From assembly GCA_947630475.1 (NCBI GenBank), contig CANRHR010000004.1:62001-126000 (forward strand): 64,000 nt of DNA. The letters are read 5' to 3'. The notes beneath the pieces were generated by a model. That model was not told where the DNA came from, ran no database searches, and was given only the letters and a program-made list of their open reading frames with translations. This document shows, one piece after another, positions 28,668-37,380 of this stretch (its first letter is position 1; each line of letters begins with the position of its first letter). The translations under genes were made by a program, and so were the position numbers. This DNA is from an uncultured Clostridia bacterium. Its GTDB lineage: Bacteria; Bacillota; Clostridia; Lachnospirales; CAG-274.

Positions 28668-30509
28668 ATGAACTCTTATATTAAAGATGAAATACTTCTT
28701 AAAGTAGAAAAGCCGGCAAGATATATAGGCAATGAAATTAATATGGTTAAAAAAAATCCCGATGATATAGACATAAGGTTTGCATTTTGCTTTCCCGATG
28801 TCTATGAAGTGGGAATGAGCCATTTAGGGCTTCAAATATTGTATTTTTTCTTAAACAGAAGAAATGATACTTATTGTGAAAGAGCGTTTGCCCCATGGCA
28901 TGATATGGAAAAGGAAATGCGAGAAAACGGTATTGATCTTTTTGCCCTTGAAACAGGAGATCCTATCAAAAATTTTGATTTTGTTGGCTTTACTCTTCAA
29001 TATGAAATGAGCTATACAAATATAATTAATATGCTGGATTTGGCAGGTATAAGTATTTGGTCAAAAGACAGGGGAGAAAACGAACCTATAATTATAGCGG
29101 GAGGACCTTGCGCTTACAATCCCGAGCCTTTGGCGGATATTGTAGATATATTTTATATAGGCGAAGGAGAAGTAAGCTACGATGAATTTTTGCAGCTTTA
29201 CAAAGAGTGCAAAAAACAAAATTTAAGCAAACGTGAATTTTTTAAAAAAGCCGTAAAAATTTCCGGAATATATATACCGTGTTTTTATGACGTCGATTAC
29301 AACAGCGACGGAACAATAAAAAGCTTTGAGCCTAATTTTGAAGATGCTCCCAAAACTGTAAAAAAGGTTATTGTAAAGGATATGGACAGTGTATTTTATC
29401 CGGATAAACAGCTTGTTCCTCTTATAGAGGTTATTCATGACAGGGTTGTTTTGGAGGTCTTTAGGGGCTGCATAAGGGGCTGCCGATTTTGTCAGGCGGG
29501 TTATGTTTATCGTCCGGTAAGGGAAAAGAGCTATGAATGTATTTTGTCAAAGGCTCAGTCTTTGGTTGATAATTCGGGGCATGAAGAGATATCGTTAACA
29601 AGCTTGAGCACAGGCGATTATACGCAGTTTAAACCGCTTGCGCAAAGTCTTATCGAAAAATTTTCCGATAAAAGCGTAAATCTTTCTCTTCCGTCATTAA
29701 GAATAGACGCCTTTTCTCTGGAGCTTATGAAAAAAATTCGCCAGGTAAGAAAATCGGGGCTTACCTTTGCCCCGGAGGCAGGTAGCCAAAGATTAAGAAA
29801 CGTAATAAACAAGGGCATTGATGAAAATGAAATTTTAAACGGCTGCTCACTTGCTTTTAAAGGCGGCTGGGGCAGAGTTAAGCTTTATTTTATGACAGGG
29901 CTTCCTACGGAAAATGAAAATGATCTGCTTGAGATGGCGAAGCTTTCGTCAGCCATTGTCGATGAATATTTTAAAATACCAAAAGAAAACAGAGCAAAAA
30001 GCATTTCTGTTATAATAAGCTGCTCGTGCTTTGTGCCAAAACCGTTTACGCCGTTTCAGTGGCAGCCTCAGGCTTCTGTTGAAGAATTTATCCAAAAACA
30101 AAAATTTATTAAAGCCAATATTTCCGGCAAATATATAAAATTTAATTATCATGAGCCTGAGTTAAGCTCACTTGAAGCTGTTTTGGCAAGAGGCGACAGG
30201 AAAACATCAAAGCTTATAGTAAAGGCGTGGGAGCTTGGCGCAAAGTTTGACAGCTGGAACGAGCTTTTTAATTATGACGCATGGCTTAAGGCATTTGAAG
30301 AAACATCTCTCTCGAAAGAATTTTATGCAAACAGGCAAAGGCGGTATGATGAAATACTTCCATGGGATTTTATAGATATTGGCGTAAAGAGGGATTTTTT
30401 TATAAGAGAAATGGAAAAAGCAAAAAATGAAGAAATTACCCCCAACTGCCGTGCAAAATGTGCCGCCTGCGGCGCTAAGTGCTTTGGAGGAGGCGTTTGC
30501 TTTGAATAA
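28668..30509 (+). CDS. B12-binding-type radical SAM protein (TIGR03960-like)
   Basis: A 613-residue radical SAM protein. The N-terminal ~190 residues look like the cobalamin-binding-type Rossmann region (FAFCFPDVYEVGMSHLGLQILY … IIAGGPCAYNPEPLAD). The SAM cluster motif CIRGCRFC is near residue 267 (CxxxCxxC). The C-terminus is Cys-rich (CRAKCAACGAKCFGGGVC). It always, in my memory, pairs with a DUF2344 protein, which here overlaps its 3' end. The reaction is unknown. Start supported by CGGAGG. First of a three-gene operon ending in RNase G. Confidence 0.93.
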   Translation: MNSYIKDEILLKVEKPARYIGNEINMVKKNPDDIDIRFAFCFPDVYEVGMSHLGLQILYFFLNRRNDTYCERAFAPWHDMEKEMRENGIDLFALETGDPIKNFDFVGFTLQYEMSYTNIINMLDLAGISIWSKDRGENEPIIIAGGPCAYNPEPLADIVDIFYIGEGEVSYDEFLQLYKECKKQNLSKREFFKKAVKISGIYIPCFYDVDYNSDGTIKSFEPNFEDAPKTVKKVIVKDMDSVFYPDKQLVPLIEVIHDRVVLEVFRGCIRGCRFCQAGYVYRPVREKSYECILSKAQSLVDNSGHEEISLTSLSTGDYTQFKPLAQSLIEKFSDKSVNLSLPSLRIDAFSLELMKKIRQVRKSGLTFAPEAGSQRLRNVINKGIDENEILNGCSLAFKGGWGRVKLYFMTGLPTENENDLLEMAKLSSAIVDEYFKIPKENRAKSISVIISCSCFVPKPFTPFQWQPQASVEEFIQKQKFIKANISGKYIKFNYHEPELSSLEAVLARGDRKTSKLIVKAWELGAKFDSWNELFNYDAWLKAFEETSLSKEFYANRQRRYDEILPWDFIDIGVKRDFFIREMEKAKNEEITPNCRAKCAACGAKCFGGGVCFE

Positions 30510-31182
30510 ATACAGGATGAAATTTACAAAAACAGATAAAATGAAGTTCATAGGTCATCTGGATATGCTAAAGCTTTTTCAAAGGGCAGTTAAAAGAGCC
30601 GGACTTCCGATTTCATATTCAACAGGCTTTAATCCTCACCAAATTATGAGCTTTGCTTCTCCACTTGCGCTGGGGACAGAAAGCATAGGCGAATACTGTG
30701 ATTTTAGGCTGGATGAAAAAATTGATTGCCTTAGAATAAAGGATTCCCTTAATACGGCTCTGCCGGAGGGCATGACTGTGCTGGAGGTTTGCGAAACATC
30801 GGAAAGCTCAAAAAACTCCGCTTCAATTATAGACGCCGCTCTTTATGAAATAGTCTGCGATAAAAAAATTAATCGGCTTGACGAAGTATTGGCTGATATA
30901 TTAAATTCAAAGGAAATTATAATAAAAAAAACAGTTAAAGACAAAACAAAAGAAGTGAATATAAGAGAGGATATTTATAAGCTGTATTTAAAAGAAGAAA
31001 ATGTTATGGCGTTAATTTCGGCGGGCAGCAAAAGAAATTTAAAGCCCGAGCTTTTAATTGAATATATTTATAATATTTCGGGGCTTGAATTTATTCCCAT
31101 TAAAATAAAATCAAAAAGAATAGAAATGTATACCGTTAAAGGCGGCGAATTTATCCCTCTTAAGGAAGCGGTGGGGCTATGA
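30502..31182 (+). CDS. DUF2344 / TIGR03936 radical SAM-associated protein
   Basis: A 226-residue partner of the preceding radical SAM protein, recognised by YRMKFTKTDKMKFIGHLDMLKLFQRA and GFNPHQIMSFASPLALGTESIGEY near the N-terminus. The start is the TTG at 30502: GGAGGAGG at 30486-30493 is exactly 8 nt upstream, whereas the ATG at 30517 is too far. It overlaps the upstream gene by 8 nt and the downstream gene by 4 nt, so all three are coupled. Function is unknown; it may bind or present the substrate RNA or protein. Confidence 0.92.
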   Translation: MNKYRMKFTKTDKMKFIGHLDMLKLFQRAVKRAGLPISYSTGFNPHQIMSFASPLALGTESIGEYCDFRLDEKIDCLRIKDSLNTALPEGMTVLEVCETSESSKNSASIIDAALYEIVCDKKINRLDEVLADILNSKEIIIKKTVKDKTKEVNIREDIYKLYLKEENVMALISAGSKRNLKPELLIEYIYNISGLEFIPIKIKSKRIEMYTVKGGEFIPLKEAVGL

Positions 31183-32603
31183 GAAAAATTTTTATAGATT
31201 GTCTTTCAAACCAAAAGGGGACTGCCCTTTGCGAAGACGAAGAGCTTATTGAATTTATTCCTCAAAGCAGATCTTCAGCCGCCGTGGGCAATATATACTG
31301 CGGAATAGTTGAAAAAATACTTCCAAGCAAATTTGCGTTTATAAATATTGGCGAAGAAAAAAATGCTTTTATGCAGCTTAGCGACAAAAAGCAGGAAAAT
31401 TTATATGAATATAAAGATAACAAAAATTACGGCCTTAAAATAAAGCAGGGCGATTGTGTTGTCGTTCAAATTGAAAAAGAGGCTTATGGATTAAAATCCG
31501 CCGCAGTTTCTTTCAATTTAAATTTTGTCGGCAAATATGCCATTTTGATAACAAACCAAAGCGGAATAGGAATTTCAAAAAAAATAGAAGATGAAGAGCT
31601 TAAAAAAAAGCTTAAAAATGCAGCCGAATCCGTTGTTGGCGAAAATTATGCCGTTATACTGAGGACAAGCTGTGAAAAAGCCGACATCGAAGAAATAAAA
31701 TCCGAGATAATTAAATTATATGAAAAAAGTGTGGAAGTTTTAAAAAAGGGGTTATATATAAAACCGCCTGCTATGATATATGAAGCTGAAAATGAAACCG
31801 AAAAATTAATAAGAGATTTTATAACAGATGATAAAGATGAAATTATTGTAAATGAAAAAAGTGTTTTTGAAAGTTTTTTAAATACCGATTATAAAAAAAA
31901 CTTAAGGCTTTATGAAGATAATATACCTATGTTTAATTTTTACGGAATACAAAGTCAGCTTGAAAAAGCCCTTAACAATAAAATATGGCTTAAAAGCGGC
32001 GGATTTATAATTATAGATGAGGTTGAAGCCTGCACTGTTATAGATGTTAATTCCGGAAAATTTATAGGAAAAGACAAAAGGAAAACAGCCCTAAAAACAA
32101 ACCTTGAGGCCTGTCGTGAAGCCGCAAAGCAGATAAGACTGAGAAATTTATCGGGTATGATAATAATTGATTTTATAGATATGGTATTTACTGAGGATAA
32201 ACAGGCTGTTACAGATTGTCTTAAAGAGATTGTAAAAAAAGACAGAATCTCAACAACAATAGTAGGAATGACGGAGCTTGGCCTTATGCAGCTTACCAGA
32301 AAAAAAACTCGCATAAGCTTAGGCAAAGCCCTTACCGATATATGTCCGCATTGCGGCGGCAGGGGAAGAATAGAAAATGAAAGCTATACGGCCCAAAGGA
32401 TATATAATAGAGTATGCAGCATTTTTGCCGATACAATATATAATGTTGTTACAATATCGGCAAATAAAAAAGTTATAGATACATTTAAGGGCTTAAATAA
32501 TGAATATTTATCGATAGAAAAAAAATTTGGCAAAAAAATCAAATTTAATGTTATCTCTGCGCAAAAATCAGATTATTTTGAGATAGAAAAAGAAAAAATA
32601 TAA
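31179..32603 (+). CDS. rng: Ribonuclease E/G family protein
   Basis: A 474-residue endoribonuclease for rRNA and mRNA processing. An N-terminal S1-type domain (about 35-110, GNIYCGIVEKILPSKFAFINIG) precedes the catalytic domain, which has the metal-binding aspartates in TVIDVNSGKF and MIIIDFIDM and the zinc-link motif CPHCGGRG near the C-terminus. Size matches RNase G rather than long RNase E. It is coupled to the DUF2344 gene (ATGA overlap). In many Clostridia this gene is followed by rplU-rpmA; here a terminator and tcdA follow. Confidence 0.95.
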   Translation: MRKIFIDCLSNQKGTALCEDEELIEFIPQSRSSAAVGNIYCGIVEKILPSKFAFINIGEEKNAFMQLSDKKQENLYEYKDNKNYGLKIKQGDCVVVQIEKEAYGLKSAAVSFNLNFVGKYAILITNQSGIGISKKIEDEELKKKLKNAAESVVGENYAVILRTSCEKADIEEIKSEIIKLYEKSVEVLKKGLYIKPPAMIYEAENETEKLIRDFITDDKDEIIVNEKSVFESFLNTDYKKNLRLYEDNIPMFNFYGIQSQLEKALNNKIWLKSGGFIIIDEVEACTVIDVNSGKFIGKDKRKTALKTNLEACREAAKQIRLRNLSGMIIIDFIDMVFTEDKQAVTDCLKEIVKKDRISTTIVGMTELGLMQLTRKKTRISLGKALTDICPHCGGRGRIENESYTAQRIYNRVCSIFADTIYNVVTISANKKVIDTFKGLNNEYLSIEKKFGKKIKFNVISAQKSDYFEIEKEKI

Positions 32604-32633
32604 GCCGAAAAAATTATGACAGATTTTTTCGGC
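32604..32633. terminator. Bidirectional terminator between rng and tcdA
   Basis: GCCGAAAAAA (32604-32613) pairs perfectly with TTTTTTCGGC (32624-32633), loop of ten. It starts right after the rng stop codon and lies 11 nt from the tcdA stop. Confidence 0.85.
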
Positions 32634-32644
32634 ATTAATAAACT

Positions 32645-33379
32645 TTAAGCCTGCTCTGACAAAGCCAAATCATTTAAAACTTCTCCGGCGATTATAAGCC
32701 CGGCGACAGACGGAACAAAAGCTGTACTCCCCGGTATGGCTCTTTTTTTTGAATTGCTTTGCTCAGCTTCCATAGAGATTTCAAGCTTTGGCTTTATAGG
32801 CTTCTGTTTTGAATAAACTACTTTAAGATCTGTTATTCCTCTTTTTTTTAGCTCGCTTCTCATAACCTTTGCAAGGGGACAAACCGAGGTGGAATAAATA
32901 TCTGTTATCTCAAATTTTGTGGGATCTGTCTTGTTACCTGCGCCCATTGAGCTTATAACGGATACGCCTGCCTTTTTTGCCTGCTCGATTATTTCAATTT
33001 TGCCTGCAACAGTATCTATGGCATCTATAACATAATCATAGTTTTTGAAATTGATCAGCGCCGAATTTTCCGGCAAATAAAATATTTTATGTACATTTAT
33101 ATTTATATCAGGGTTGATATCAAGTAGCCTGTCCTTTGCAGTATCGGCTTTATATTTTCCGATTGTGCTTTCAAGCGCAAAAATCTGCCTGTTGATATTG
33201 CTTAGGCATATTTTATCATTATCTATAAGATCTATACTCCCTATGCCGCTTCTTGCCAGAGCTTCGGCGGCGTATCCTCCTACTCCGCCCACGCCGAAAA
33301 CGGCAACTCTTGATTTGGCAAATTTTTGCATAATTTCTTTTCCGTATAACAATTCTGTTCTTGAAAATCGATTATTCAA
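32645..33379 (-). CDS. tcdA: tRNA threonylcarbamoyladenosine dehydratase
   Basis: A 244-residue E1-like (ThiF fold) enzyme that converts t6A37 to cyclic ct6A in tRNA. It shows the start NRFSRTELLYG, the nucleotide-binding GVGGVGGYAAEALARSGIG, the LSNINRQ motif with the adenylation Arg, and the DAIDTVAGK segment. The start is probably the TTG at 33379: GGGAG lies 8 nt upstream and the protein then begins with the conserved NNRFSR. An ATG five codons further upstream lacks a ribosome site. Single gene, minus strand, ending at the terminator shared with rng. Confidence 0.93.
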   Translation of the reverse strand: MNNRFSRTELLYGKEIMQKFAKSRVAVFGVGGVGGYAAEALARSGIGSIDLIDNDKICLSNINRQIFALESTIGKYKADTAKDRLLDINPDININVHKIFYLPENSALINFKNYDYVIDAIDTVAGKIEIIEQAKKAGVSVISSMGAGNKTDPTKFEITDIYSTSVCPLAKVMRSELKKRGITDLKVVYSKQKPIKPKLEISMEAEQSNSKKRAIPGSTAFVPSVAGLIIAGEVLNDLALSEQA

Positions 33380-33485
33380 TTTTTTCACTCCCATATGTCA
33401 ATAAATACTTTTATTATATCATAATTTTTTTATTTTGCTTCATTTTCAGTATAAAAATTGATATATTTGGCATACTTAATTATAC

Positions 33486-33514
33486 TTGACATAATAAGAA
33501 AATAATGATATATT
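33486..33514 (+). promoter_or_regulatory. Sigma-A promoter of the DUF2325 gene
   Basis: A perfect TTGACA (33486-33491), a 17-nt spacer and TATATT (33509-33514). The first operator begins 7 nt downstream, at the expected transcription start. Confidence 0.8.
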
Positions 33515-33520
33515 TATTAT

Positions 33521-33536
33521 GTTAGCTTTAGCTAAC
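33521..33536 (+). promoter_or_regulatory. Candidate operator 1 (GTTAGC-TTTA-GCTAAC)
   Basis: A perfect 6-bp inverted repeat around TTTA, placed just after the -10 box. The half-site resembles those of DtxR/MntR-type metalloregulators; that link is a guess. Confidence 0.6.
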
Positions 33537-33623
33537 CCATAATTATCTGTTTTTATAAAATATCTGTGAAGAATTTAAGATTGATCACAGTAAAGCTTAT
33601 TATTTTTTGTTTTTTACAATATA

Positions 33624-33639
33624 GTTAGCTATGTCTAAT
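33624..33639 (+). promoter_or_regulatory. Candidate operator 2 (imperfect copy)
   Basis: GTTAGCTATGTCTAAT matches operator 1 at 12 of 16 positions, keeping GTTAGCT and CTAA. It lies in the leader, 22 nt before the start codon. Confidence 0.5.
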
Positions 33640-33661
33640 CGAGCTGAAAGGAGAATTTACA

Positions 33662-33940
33662 GTGAGTGTTGTAATCATAGGCGGAAACGACAGAATGCAT
33701 TTTCAGTACAAACAAATATGCAAAAAATTTAATTATAAAGCCAAAATATTTACTCAAATGCCGTCTGATTTAAAAAACAGAATAGGCAGACCTGATCTTT
33801 TAATACTTTTTACAAATACAGTTTCACATAAGATGGCAATAGCTGCCTCTCAGGAGGCGCAAAAAAATAATATCCTTGTAGAGCGCTGCCACAGCAGCAG
33901 TTCGGCTGCGTTAAGCAAAATATTTGAAGCCCTTAAATAA
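33662..33940 (+). CDS. DUF2325 domain protein
   Basis: A 92-residue cytosolic protein with the DUF2325 pattern: N-terminal VVIIGGNDRMHFQYKQICKKF (Rossmann-like strand-loop-helix), PDLLILFTNTVSHKMAIAASQEA and ERCHSSSSAAL near the C-terminus, with one conserved Cys-His pair. Biochemical function is unknown. GTG start at 33662 supported by AAAGGAG. Its promoter carries two related inverted repeats, so it is probably tightly regulated, plausibly by metal or redox state. No partner gene adjoins it. Confidence 0.88.
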   Translation: MSVVIIGGNDRMHFQYKQICKKFNYKAKIFTQMPSDLKNRIGRPDLLILFTNTVSHKMAIAASQEAQKNNILVERCHSSSSAALSKIFEALK

Positions 33941-33980
33941 GTAAATTTTTATAAATATTTAATTTTATTAATGATATTTA

Positions 33981-33998
33981 TACTCTGCTTACGCTGCC
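33981..33998 (-). repeat. Dispersed intergenic repeat, copy C (inverted)
   Basis: Reverse complement reads GGCAGCGTAAGCAGAGTA, differing by one base from GCAGCGTAAGCGGAGTA in the 42561 copy over 17 bp. It lies just after the DUF2325 gene. Confidence 0.55.
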
Positions 33999-34067
33999 TA
34001 CTCATACCCCACAGCCTAAGAGGGAATTGCTTGTCGGTTAAAATTGAGATAAAATCATAGAATATAA

Positions 34068-34089
34068 ATATAAATATTAATATTTATAT
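34068..34089. repeat. AT-only perfect 22-bp palindrome
   Basis: A perfect dyad of 22 A/T bases centred on TTAA between the DUF2325 and lipoprotein genes. It could be an operator or a chance product of AT-rich DNA. The rest of the 313-bp gap holds repeat copy C and the promoter at 34147. Confidence 0.4.
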
Positions 34090-34146
34090 CATTTGTTTGG
34101 ATACTGCAATGCTGTACAAAAATTGTGGACTTTTACTATATTTATA

Positions 34147-34175
34147 TTGAAAAAAACAGGTTTTTATTATATAAT
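34147..34175 (+). promoter_or_regulatory. Sigma-A promoter of the lipoprotein gene
   Basis: TTGAAA (34147-34152), a 17-nt spacer, a perfect TATAAT (34170-34175), giving a leader of about 75 nt. It shows that an in-frame upstream start near 34189 is unlikely. Confidence 0.8.
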
Positions 34176-34254
34176 ATAAAAAATTGAGTTGGTCAATGAT
34201 ATTCGTAGTTTTGCAGATCAGCGAAATGTCTTTGACGTTCGCCGGAGGTTATCT

Positions 34255-35610
34255 ATGAAAAAACTTATTCTTTTTTTTATCTTTGTTTTGGGCTTAACAG
34301 GCTGTGGCGCAGGAGATACCCAAAGTCTTCAGCTTAATAAAAAGCAGCTTCAAAATTATAATGATAAAATAAAAACAGAGCTTCAAAGCTATTATTGGAA
34401 TTATGACGAAAGCAGCAATGAGTTTGAAAGCGGCTATGTAGAAACGACGCAAAGCCCTAATTTTGATGCTGTTGTTAAAGCTTGCGAAAGCGTAGGGCTT
34501 GATATAAAAAAATACAGCGGAAATGAAGTTGTTGTGGCGGCTACAGATTTAAAGCATTTTAATGACGAACAGGCAGGAAGAGCTTATTTTTATTTTAACG
34601 GCAGAAATTTAATAGGAGAGTATTATAAATTTAATAACAAAATTTACAGTATTAACGATAAAAATATTTTTCTTAAAGACGTAAATTTTAATAATTACGA
34701 AAATACACAGTTATTAGGTGAATTTGAACAAAATGAAATAAAAATAAAGTTTGACGATTATAAAGATATGGATTCCAGCGGCAATTTTGCCGTTATTGAT
34801 GACGATTATAAGATGTCTGTTTATAAGCTGTCTAAAAATAACAGCTTTAGAACAATAAAGAACATAAGCTATGCCGGCGAAGGGCTGTATCCTATGGATT
34901 TTTGCTTTGGTGAAAATTACTGTGCCGTTTTACTGGGGAAAAATGACGAGGCATCAAATACAAGCCAAAGTATTGAATATGAAGATGAACATAGCTCAGG
35001 CGATGAGAAGCAGTATAATCTTAAAAGCTGGAAAGTAGAATTTCTCGATAAAAATTTTAACAAAAAATCCGAAAGCATAGAATTGGATTTGTCAACATAT
35101 ACCTGTGTGAATGTTTTTAACGGAAAGCTTTTTTTATCAAGAGGCAACAGCATTGATGTTTTTGAAAAAAGCTCGGATGGTACTTGGATAAAAAGCAGTC
35201 AGTTTATGCTTAAAAACAATATAAACAGCTTTAAATTTGCCGATATTGACGGTGACGGCAATGAAGAAATTGTTGCTATTGATGGCATGGATTTATATGT
35301 TTTTGAATATAATGAAGTTTTTGACCTTATATGGAGAACAAATTTATCTATAAACTCTATGAAAGAAAGCCTGTATACAGGCGATTTAAACGGCGACGGC
35401 ATTCAAGAAATATACATAGAGGATTTGTCGGATACAACAGCAAGATATATACTCGATAAAAAAGGCTTTAAAAGCTATAGTGAGGGAATAGGGTATCTGC
35501 ATAAATTTATAGTGGGTGACTTTAACGCCGATGGAAAGACGGATTATATCGAAAAAATAATTTCGGAAGATGACAACAATGAAAAGTTTATTTTAAATAT
35601 TGCAAAATAA
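34255..35610 (+). CDS. Secreted lipoprotein with FG-GAP/VCBS-like calcium motifs
   Basis: A 451-residue lipoprotein. It has a short signal with lipobox LTGC (Cys about 17). The C-terminal third has three DxDxDG-type loops spaced like FG-GAP/VCBS beta-propeller repeats (DIDGDGNEEI, DLNGDGIQEI, DFNADGKTDY), each typical of calcium binding. Start at 34255 with GGAGG upstream; the product then begins MKKLILFFIF. Function is unknown; surface binding or an integrin-like propeller fold is inferred. Monocistronic, with its own promoter and terminator. Confidence 0.87.
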   Translation: MKKLILFFIFVLGLTGCGAGDTQSLQLNKKQLQNYNDKIKTELQSYYWNYDESSNEFESGYVETTQSPNFDAVVKACESVGLDIKKYSGNEVVVAATDLKHFNDEQAGRAYFYFNGRNLIGEYYKFNNKIYSINDKNIFLKDVNFNNYENTQLLGEFEQNEIKIKFDDYKDMDSSGNFAVIDDDYKMSVYKLSKNNSFRTIKNISYAGEGLYPMDFCFGENYCAVLLGKNDEASNTSQSIEYEDEHSSGDEKQYNLKSWKVEFLDKNFNKKSESIELDLSTYTCVNVFNGKLFLSRGNSIDVFEKSSDGTWIKSSQFMLKNNINSFKFADIDGDGNEEIVAIDGMDLYVFEYNEVFDLIWRTNLSINSMKESLYTGDLNGDGIQEIYIEDLSDTTARYILDKKGFKSYSEGIGYLHKFIVGDFNADGKTDYIEKIISEDDNNEKFILNIAK

Positions 35611-35643
35611 CGGTTATCAAATTGCTGAAAAATCAATTAAAAA

Positions 35644-35680
35644 GGCCTGCTCTTAATAAATTTGAGCAAGCCTCTTTTTT
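35644..35680. terminator. Terminator between the lipoprotein gene and rpmE
   Basis: GGCCTGCTC (35644-35652) pairs with GAGCAAGCC (35664-35672) with one mismatch, followed by T6. It overlaps the rpmE stop codon on the other strand. Confidence 0.85.
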
Positions 35681-35885
35681 ATTTATTTCTTCCGTATTTT
35701 TTGTTGAATTTATCAACACGTCCGCCGGCATCAAGCAAAAGCTTTTGACTGCCTGTATAAAATGGGTGGCATTTTGAACAAACTTCGACTCTTATTTCTT
35801 CTTTTGTTGAGCCTATAACAAATTCATTGCCGCAATTGCATTTTACTTTTGCCTGAAAATATTTTGGATGAATTCCTTCCTTCAT
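35679..35885 (-). CDS. rpmE: 50S ribosomal protein L31 (zinc-binding type)
   Basis: A 68-residue ribosomal protein. It begins MKEGIHPKY, contains CNCGNEF and [10 protein letters not shown] (the zinc ligands of the C+ form) and the Lys/Arg-rich tail. I start at 35885 because AGAGGTG lies 7 nt upstream; a longer in-frame extension to 35921 is not credible for the family. It has its own promoter 89-117 nt upstream and a leader with two hairpins. Confidence 0.97.
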   Translation of the reverse strand: MKEGIHPKYFQAKVKCNCGNEFVIGSTKEEIRVEVCSKCHPFYTGSQKLLLDAGGRVDKFNKKYGRNK

Positions 35886-35911
35886 TAAAAGTACACCTCT
35901 TTCTATAGTAA

Positions 35912-35958
35912 TGAGATACATTTTGGCATCTCACATAACAAGCGGACAAAGCTCCGCT
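35912..35958 (-). promoter_or_regulatory. rpmE: rpmE leader hairpins
   Basis: In the 5' leader, AGCGGA/TCCGCT (forward 35941-35946 / 35953-35958) and TGAGAT/ATCTCA (forward 35912-35917 / 35928-35933) form two small stem-loops. They might mediate ribosomal-protein autoregulation; this is inference. Confidence 0.4.
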
Positions 35959-35973
35959 GAAAACAACAAAAAT

Positions 35974-36002
35974 ATTTTAACATACAATAAAGGAGTATGC
36001 AA
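35974..36002 (-). promoter_or_regulatory. rpmE: Sigma-A promoter of rpmE
   Basis: On the minus strand, TTGCAT (forward 35997-36002), a 17-nt spacer and TAAAAT (forward 35974-35979), lying between rho and rpmE, so rpmE can be transcribed independently. Confidence 0.7.
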
Positions 36003-36026
36003 GCGAAAATTTAACTTTATAAAATT

Positions 36027-37364
36027 TTATTCGCTTTTGCTTTCGATAACTTTCATGGCTTTAACAAATTCTGCATTGTTTTTGCTGTTATACATAATAT
36101 CTATAAATTGTTCGGTTATTTCGTGGCTGGGAAGTGAGGATGAAAAGCTTTTTCTTAAAAAATAGATGCAGTCAAGCTCATCTTTGTTAAGCAAAAGATC
36201 TTCTCTTCTTGTGCCGGATTTTGCCAGATCAACCGCCGGAAAAATTCTTTTTTCGCTTAGTTTTCTGTCAAGAACAAGCTCCATATTTCCGGTTCCTTTA
36301 AATTCTTCAAATATAACATCGTCCATTTTGCTGCCGGTATCAACAAGGGCTGTTGCAAGGATAGTAAGGCTGCCGCCTTCTTCTATATTTCTTGCTGCGC
36401 CAAAAAATTTTTTTGGCATATGAAGCGCCGCAGGGTCAAGTCCGCCCGTAAGAGTTCTTCCGCTTGATGGGATAGTAAGGTTGTATGCTCTTGAAAGCCT
36501 TGTTATGCTGTCCAGAAGAATGACAAGGTCTTTGCCTTGTTCAACAAGTCTTTTTGCTCTTTCAAGCACCATTTCGGCAACTCTTTTGTGATGTTCGGGA
36601 AGTTCGTCAAAGGTTGAGTATACAACATCAACATTTACCCCCTCTATAGAGCGCTGCATATCCGTCACTTCTTCGGGACGCTCATCTATCAGCAAAACTA
36701 TAAGATGAGCCTCAGGGTGATTTTTGGTTATTGCGTTTGCTATTTTTTTAAGCAGTATTGTTTTGCCTGCCTTGGGCGGGGCAACAATCATTCCTCTTTG
36801 CCCTTTTCCTATTGGCGCAATAATATCTATCAATCGTGTTGAGAGTTCGTCAGAAGTTGTTTCGAGCCAAAGTTTTTCTTTTGGATAGATAGGGGTAAGT
36901 TTTTCAAAGTCGGGCCTTTTTGATGCGCTGTTTGGCTCATCGCCGTTTATGCTTTTTACAAACAGCAGAGCCGAAAATTTTTCATTCTCTTTGGGTATTC
37001 TTATATTGCCTCTTACACAGTCGCCGGTTTTTAAATTAAATCTTCTTATTTGGGAGGGAGAAACATATATGTCGTTATTTCCCGGCAAATAATTTTCCGT
37101 TCTCAAAAAGCCGTATCCATCCGCCATAACTTCAAGTATGCCTTCTGATACAATGCCGCTGTCTAGGCTTTCAAGCCCGGGCTTGAGGAGGTTCTGGGCG
37201 GATTTTTCATCATCTGCGACATTTAAAATTTCTTGCTCCTGTTTTGGCTCGGAAGCTGCCAGAACCTCTATCAATTCACTTTTTTTAAGAGCGCTGACGC
37301 CGCTTAGGCCTCTTTCTCTGGCAAGCTCCCTCAGCGATATAACTGATAAATCTGAATAGTTCAT
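36027..37364 (-). CDS. rho: Transcription termination factor Rho
   Basis: A 445-residue hexameric RNA helicase. The N-terminal Rho-N helical domain ([29 protein letters not shown]) and the cold-shock RNA-binding domain ([27 protein letters not shown]) precede the RecA-type motor. The motor contains Walker A APPKAGKT, Walker [17 protein letters not shown] and the Q-loop/R-loop region. The start is the ATG at 37364, 6 nt after GGAGG; an upstream in-frame ATG at 37400 overlaps the LysM gene and lacks a site. 16 nt downstream of the LysM gene, probably co-transcribed. Confidence 0.97.
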   Translation of the reverse strand: MNYSDLSVISLRELARERGLSGVSALKKSELIEVLAASEPKQEQEILNVADDEKSAQNLLKPGLESLDSGIVSEGILEVMADGYGFLRTENYLPGNNDIYVSPSQIRRFNLKTGDCVRGNIRIPKENEKFSALLFVKSINGDEPNSASKRPDFEKLTPIYPKEKLWLETTSDELSTRLIDIIAPIGKGQRGMIVAPPKAGKTILLKKIANAITKNHPEAHLIVLLIDERPEEVTDMQRSIEGVNVDVVYSTFDELPEHHKRVAEMVLERAKRLVEQGKDLVILLDSITRLSRAYNLTIPSSGRTLTGGLDPAALHMPKKFFGAARNIEEGGSLTILATALVDTGSKMDDVIFEEFKGTGNMELVLDRKLSEKRIFPAVDLAKSGTRREDLLLNKDELDCIYFLRKSFSSSLPSHEITEQFIDIMYNSKNNAEFVKAMKVIESKSE

Positions 37365-37380
37365 TCTTTCCTCCAACTTA

